This document shows, one piece after another, positions 62,685-64,000 of a DNA stretch of 64,000 nt. Position 1 is the stretch's first letter, and each line of letters opens with the position of its first letter. The stretch is from Bradyrhizobium sp. CCGUVB1N3 (GTDB taxonomy: Bacteria > Pseudomonadota > Alphaproteobacteria > Rhizobiales > Xanthobacteraceae), in assembly GCF_024199925.1 (NCBI RefSeq), contig NZ_JANADR010000001.1, forward strand, positions 3,596,001 through 3,660,000. Reading direction: 5' to 3'. A model generated the notes under the pieces. It did not search any database. It was given only the letters and a program-made list of their open reading frames with translations, and was not told the origin of the DNA. Position numbers and translations under genes: made by a program.

Positions 62685-62893
62685 CTTCCTCGACCCTCCC
62701 TTGTGATGCGAACCTGAAGTTCGTTCAACCATGCGGGTCCCGATGAAGTGCCGATCGCGATCTTGCTACGAAACGCAGCCCTCAAGGCTTCGGTGGGCAT
62801 CGATCCGATCGATCGGCGGCCCAGCTCGGGTGGCCGCCCGGGCTGGGCCATTCCTCACGGAACCAGGCCATTGTAATCCGGCGCGCTAATACA
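62685..62893. other. Spacer upstream of the IS110 transposase, possible element end
   Basis: No gene is visible in this 209-base stretch. It holds short palindromes (CGATCCGATCGATCGG near 62800-62820; GGCCGCCCGGGCTGGGCC near 62830-62850). For an IS110 element the noncoding flank can hold the bridge RNA, so the stretch deserves attention, but the boundary is not defined here. Confidence 0.35.
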
Positions 62894-62980
62894 AGGGTGG
62901 GCAAAGCGAAGCGTGCCCACCGCTTCTGTCGCAATCGGGGAAGATGGTGGGCACGGCGCTTCGCGCCTTTTGCCCACCCT
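62894..62980. repeat. Palindromic repeat, family D (variant)
   Basis: AGGGTGGGCAAAGCGAAGCG at the left pairs, with a few mismatches, with CGCTTCGCGCCTTTTGCCCACCCT (right end at 62980). Inside, GTGCCCACC pairs with GGTGGGCAC. It resembles the copy at 53175-53265 and lies between the transposase and the VOC-family gene. Confidence 0.75.
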
Positions 62981-63010
62981 ACAATCCGTTGTCGTGGCGC
63001 GCGCACGCCG

Positions 63011-63499
63011 TCACGCCGCCGACTTGCCGTCATAGGCCTGGCGCAACGCTTCGACATCGAGCTTGACCATTTTCATCATGGCCTGCATGGCGCGCTTGGC
63101 AGCGGCCCTGTCGGAGCTTGCGAGAAACTGGAACATTGCCCTCGGCACCACTTGCCAGGCCACGCCCCAACGATCCCTGAGCCAGCCGCACTGCTCTTCC
63201 CTGCCGCCATGAGCGAGGACAGCTGCCCAGATGCTGTCGACCTGCGCCTGATCCTCACAATCGATCTGCAGCGAAAGGGCGTGGGTGTACTCCATTTTCA
63301 TCCCGCCATTCAGCGCAACGAGGCGCTGTCCGCCCAATGTGAACTCGACGACGAGCACGGAGCCTTCCTTGCCGGACGGATTGTCGGCGGCGTTACGCTG
63401 GACCTTCAGGATTTTCGAGTCCGGCATCAGGGAAACGTAGAAATTTGCAGCTTCCTCGGCATCGCGGTTGAACCACAGGCAGGGTGTAACCTTGGACAT
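63011..63499 (-). CDS. VOC family protein, PhnB-like
   Basis: The 162-residue protein has the VOC/PhnB pattern: KVTPCLWFNRDAEEAANFYVSLMPDS at the start, EFTLGGQRLVALNGG, SLQIDCEDQAQVDSIWAAVLAHGG and CGWLRDRWGVAWQVVPR. These are glyoxalase-fold dimers; the PhnB-like branch has no firmly known reaction. The ATG at 63499 has AGGAG nine bases upstream; a TTG two codons earlier is less likely. It lies 83 bases downstream of the alpha/beta hydrolase gene on the same strand. Confidence 0.86.
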   Translation of the reverse strand: MSKVTPCLWFNRDAEEAANFYVSLMPDSKILKVQRNAADNPSGKEGSVLVVEFTLGGQRLVALNGGMKMEYTHALSLQIDCEDQAQVDSIWAAVLAHGGREEQCGWLRDRWGVAWQVVPRAMFQFLASSDRAAAKRAMQAMMKMVKLDVEALRQAYDGKSAA

Positions 63500-63582
63500 G
63501 GACAAAAACTCCTCTTTCGGGCGGGTCCCGATCCGAGGACGATGGAGTGGCCGGTGATCCGACAGGCCCGATGCTTTTTTTG

Positions 63583-64000
63583 TCAGGTCGCGATCGGCGT
63601 CGGCATCGTCAGGAATGCCCGCGTGGCGTGCCAGAACAGCGCCCGATTGATCGCCAGCACCACGGAATGCGCGGTTCCCGGCAGGATGACGAACTGCCGG
63701 TCGCCGTTTGGCAGCTTGTTGTAGAACGCCTCGAGGTCGGCGACGGTCGCGATGCCGTCGAACTCGCCGCGCACCAAGAGCACCGGCGCGAGCACCTTCT
63801 CCGGGTCCACCACCGGCAGGTTGGCCGTCATGTCGAGATAGGTGCCGGTCGGAATCTGGTCGCCGAACTGAAGCTCGACTTCGGCGAGCACATCCATCAC
63901 GGCGGGATCGCTGGTTCCGGGTTTGTCGCGGGTCGCGATCGAGCGGATCATCTCGCGGTCGCGCTTGCGCATGTTGTGGGTGCGGTAAAAGTCGACCTGC
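63583..64000 (-). CDS. Alpha/beta hydrolase, C-terminal part, cut by window end
   Basis: The 138 visible residues form the C-terminal half of an alpha/beta hydrolase fold: the acid residue in VLLVRGEFDGIA and the catalytic histidine in ILPGTAHSV, followed by ALFWHATRAFL. The nucleophile elbow and the start lie beyond position 64000. The frame is open through the window edge. It is probably the first gene of a pair with the VOC-family gene. Confidence 0.82.
   Translation of the reverse strand, partial: QVDFYRTHNMRKRDREMIRSIATRDKPGTSDPAVMDVLAEVELQFGDQIPTGTYLDMTANLPVVDPEKVLAPVLLVRGEFDGIATVADLEAFYNKLPNGDRQFVILPGTAHSVVLAINRALFWHATRAFLTMPTPIAT

Overview
The window reads as an ordinary stretch of a GC-rich alphaproteobacterial chromosome, most likely Bradyrhizobium or a close relative in the Nitrobacteraceae. 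The support is the dense coding with strong third-position GC bias, a rhizobial-type glycerol locus (glpR-glpDSTPQUV), a long 545-residue isocitrate lyase beside a RamB/ScfR-type regulator, and about twelve copies of several palindromic intergenic repeat families of the kind common in that group. The genus call is inference from gene content. I found no rRNA, tRNA, CRISPR array or phage genes, and only one insertion sequence.

Layout. 0.1-2.1 kb: a TetR regulator divergent from a Gfo/Idh/MocA oxidoreductase, with a tandem AT-rich operator between them. 2.1-6.1 kb: an IclR regulator, an MFS carrier and an N-acyl-D-amino-acid deacylase, all on the minus strand. 6.2-11.5 kb: GNAT acetyltransferase, a GT2 plus GT-C-like membrane protein pair, Nudix hydrolase, metallophosphoesterase and small conserved proteins. 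11.5-14.9 kb: aceA divergent from its probable regulator. 15-18 kb: small proteins, a TPR protein, a 54-residue membrane sORF and htpX. 18.2-21.6 kb: an HlyD-type protein and a processive glycosyltransferase with a C-terminal PilZ domain, probably a c-di-GMP-controlled exopolysaccharide synthase. 21.6-24.9 kb: lytic transglycosylase, DUF1993 protein and Old Yellow Enzyme.

24.9-33.4 kb is one seven-gene minus-strand operon: FAD-linked D-2-hydroxyacid dehydrogenase, a polyamine/Fbp-type ABC importer with a fused double permease, a DHDPS-family aldolase, an IclR regulator and an FMN-linked L-2-hydroxyacid oxidase. It looks like uptake and breakdown of a 2-hydroxy or 2-keto acid of unknown identity. 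33.8-43.4 kb is the glycerol/glycerol-3-phosphate locus: a HAD phosphatase, glpR, glpD and the glpSTPQUV ABC importer, with a large dyad just upstream of glpD. 43.5-46.6 kb: small enzymes and a TetR gene. 46.0-51.1 kb: an RND efflux operon (adaptor, pump, TetR). 51.3-55.2 kb: MFS carrier, DUF2809 protein, YcaQ-like glycosylase, a Met-rich secreted peptide and a small membrane protein.

55.4-61.4 kb is an envelope-oriented cluster: an exported caspase-like protein with a peptidoglycan-binding domain, divergent from an OmpA-family protein with a CRP-type palindrome upstream of each gene; a PMT-type mannosyltransferase; and a FecR-domain protein followed by an autotransporter-like beta-barrel with a Pro/Thr/Ser linker. 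61.7-64 kb holds an intact IS110-family transposase, a VOC/PhnB protein and the 3' part of an alpha/beta hydrolase cut by the window end.

No clearly new multi-gene defence or mobile system was found. The best leads are the caspase/OmpA pair with matched CRP-type sites, the hydroxyacid operon of unknown substrate, the HlyD/PilZ-glycosyltransferase pair, the FecR/beta-barrel pair, and repeats that form the 3' ends of genes.
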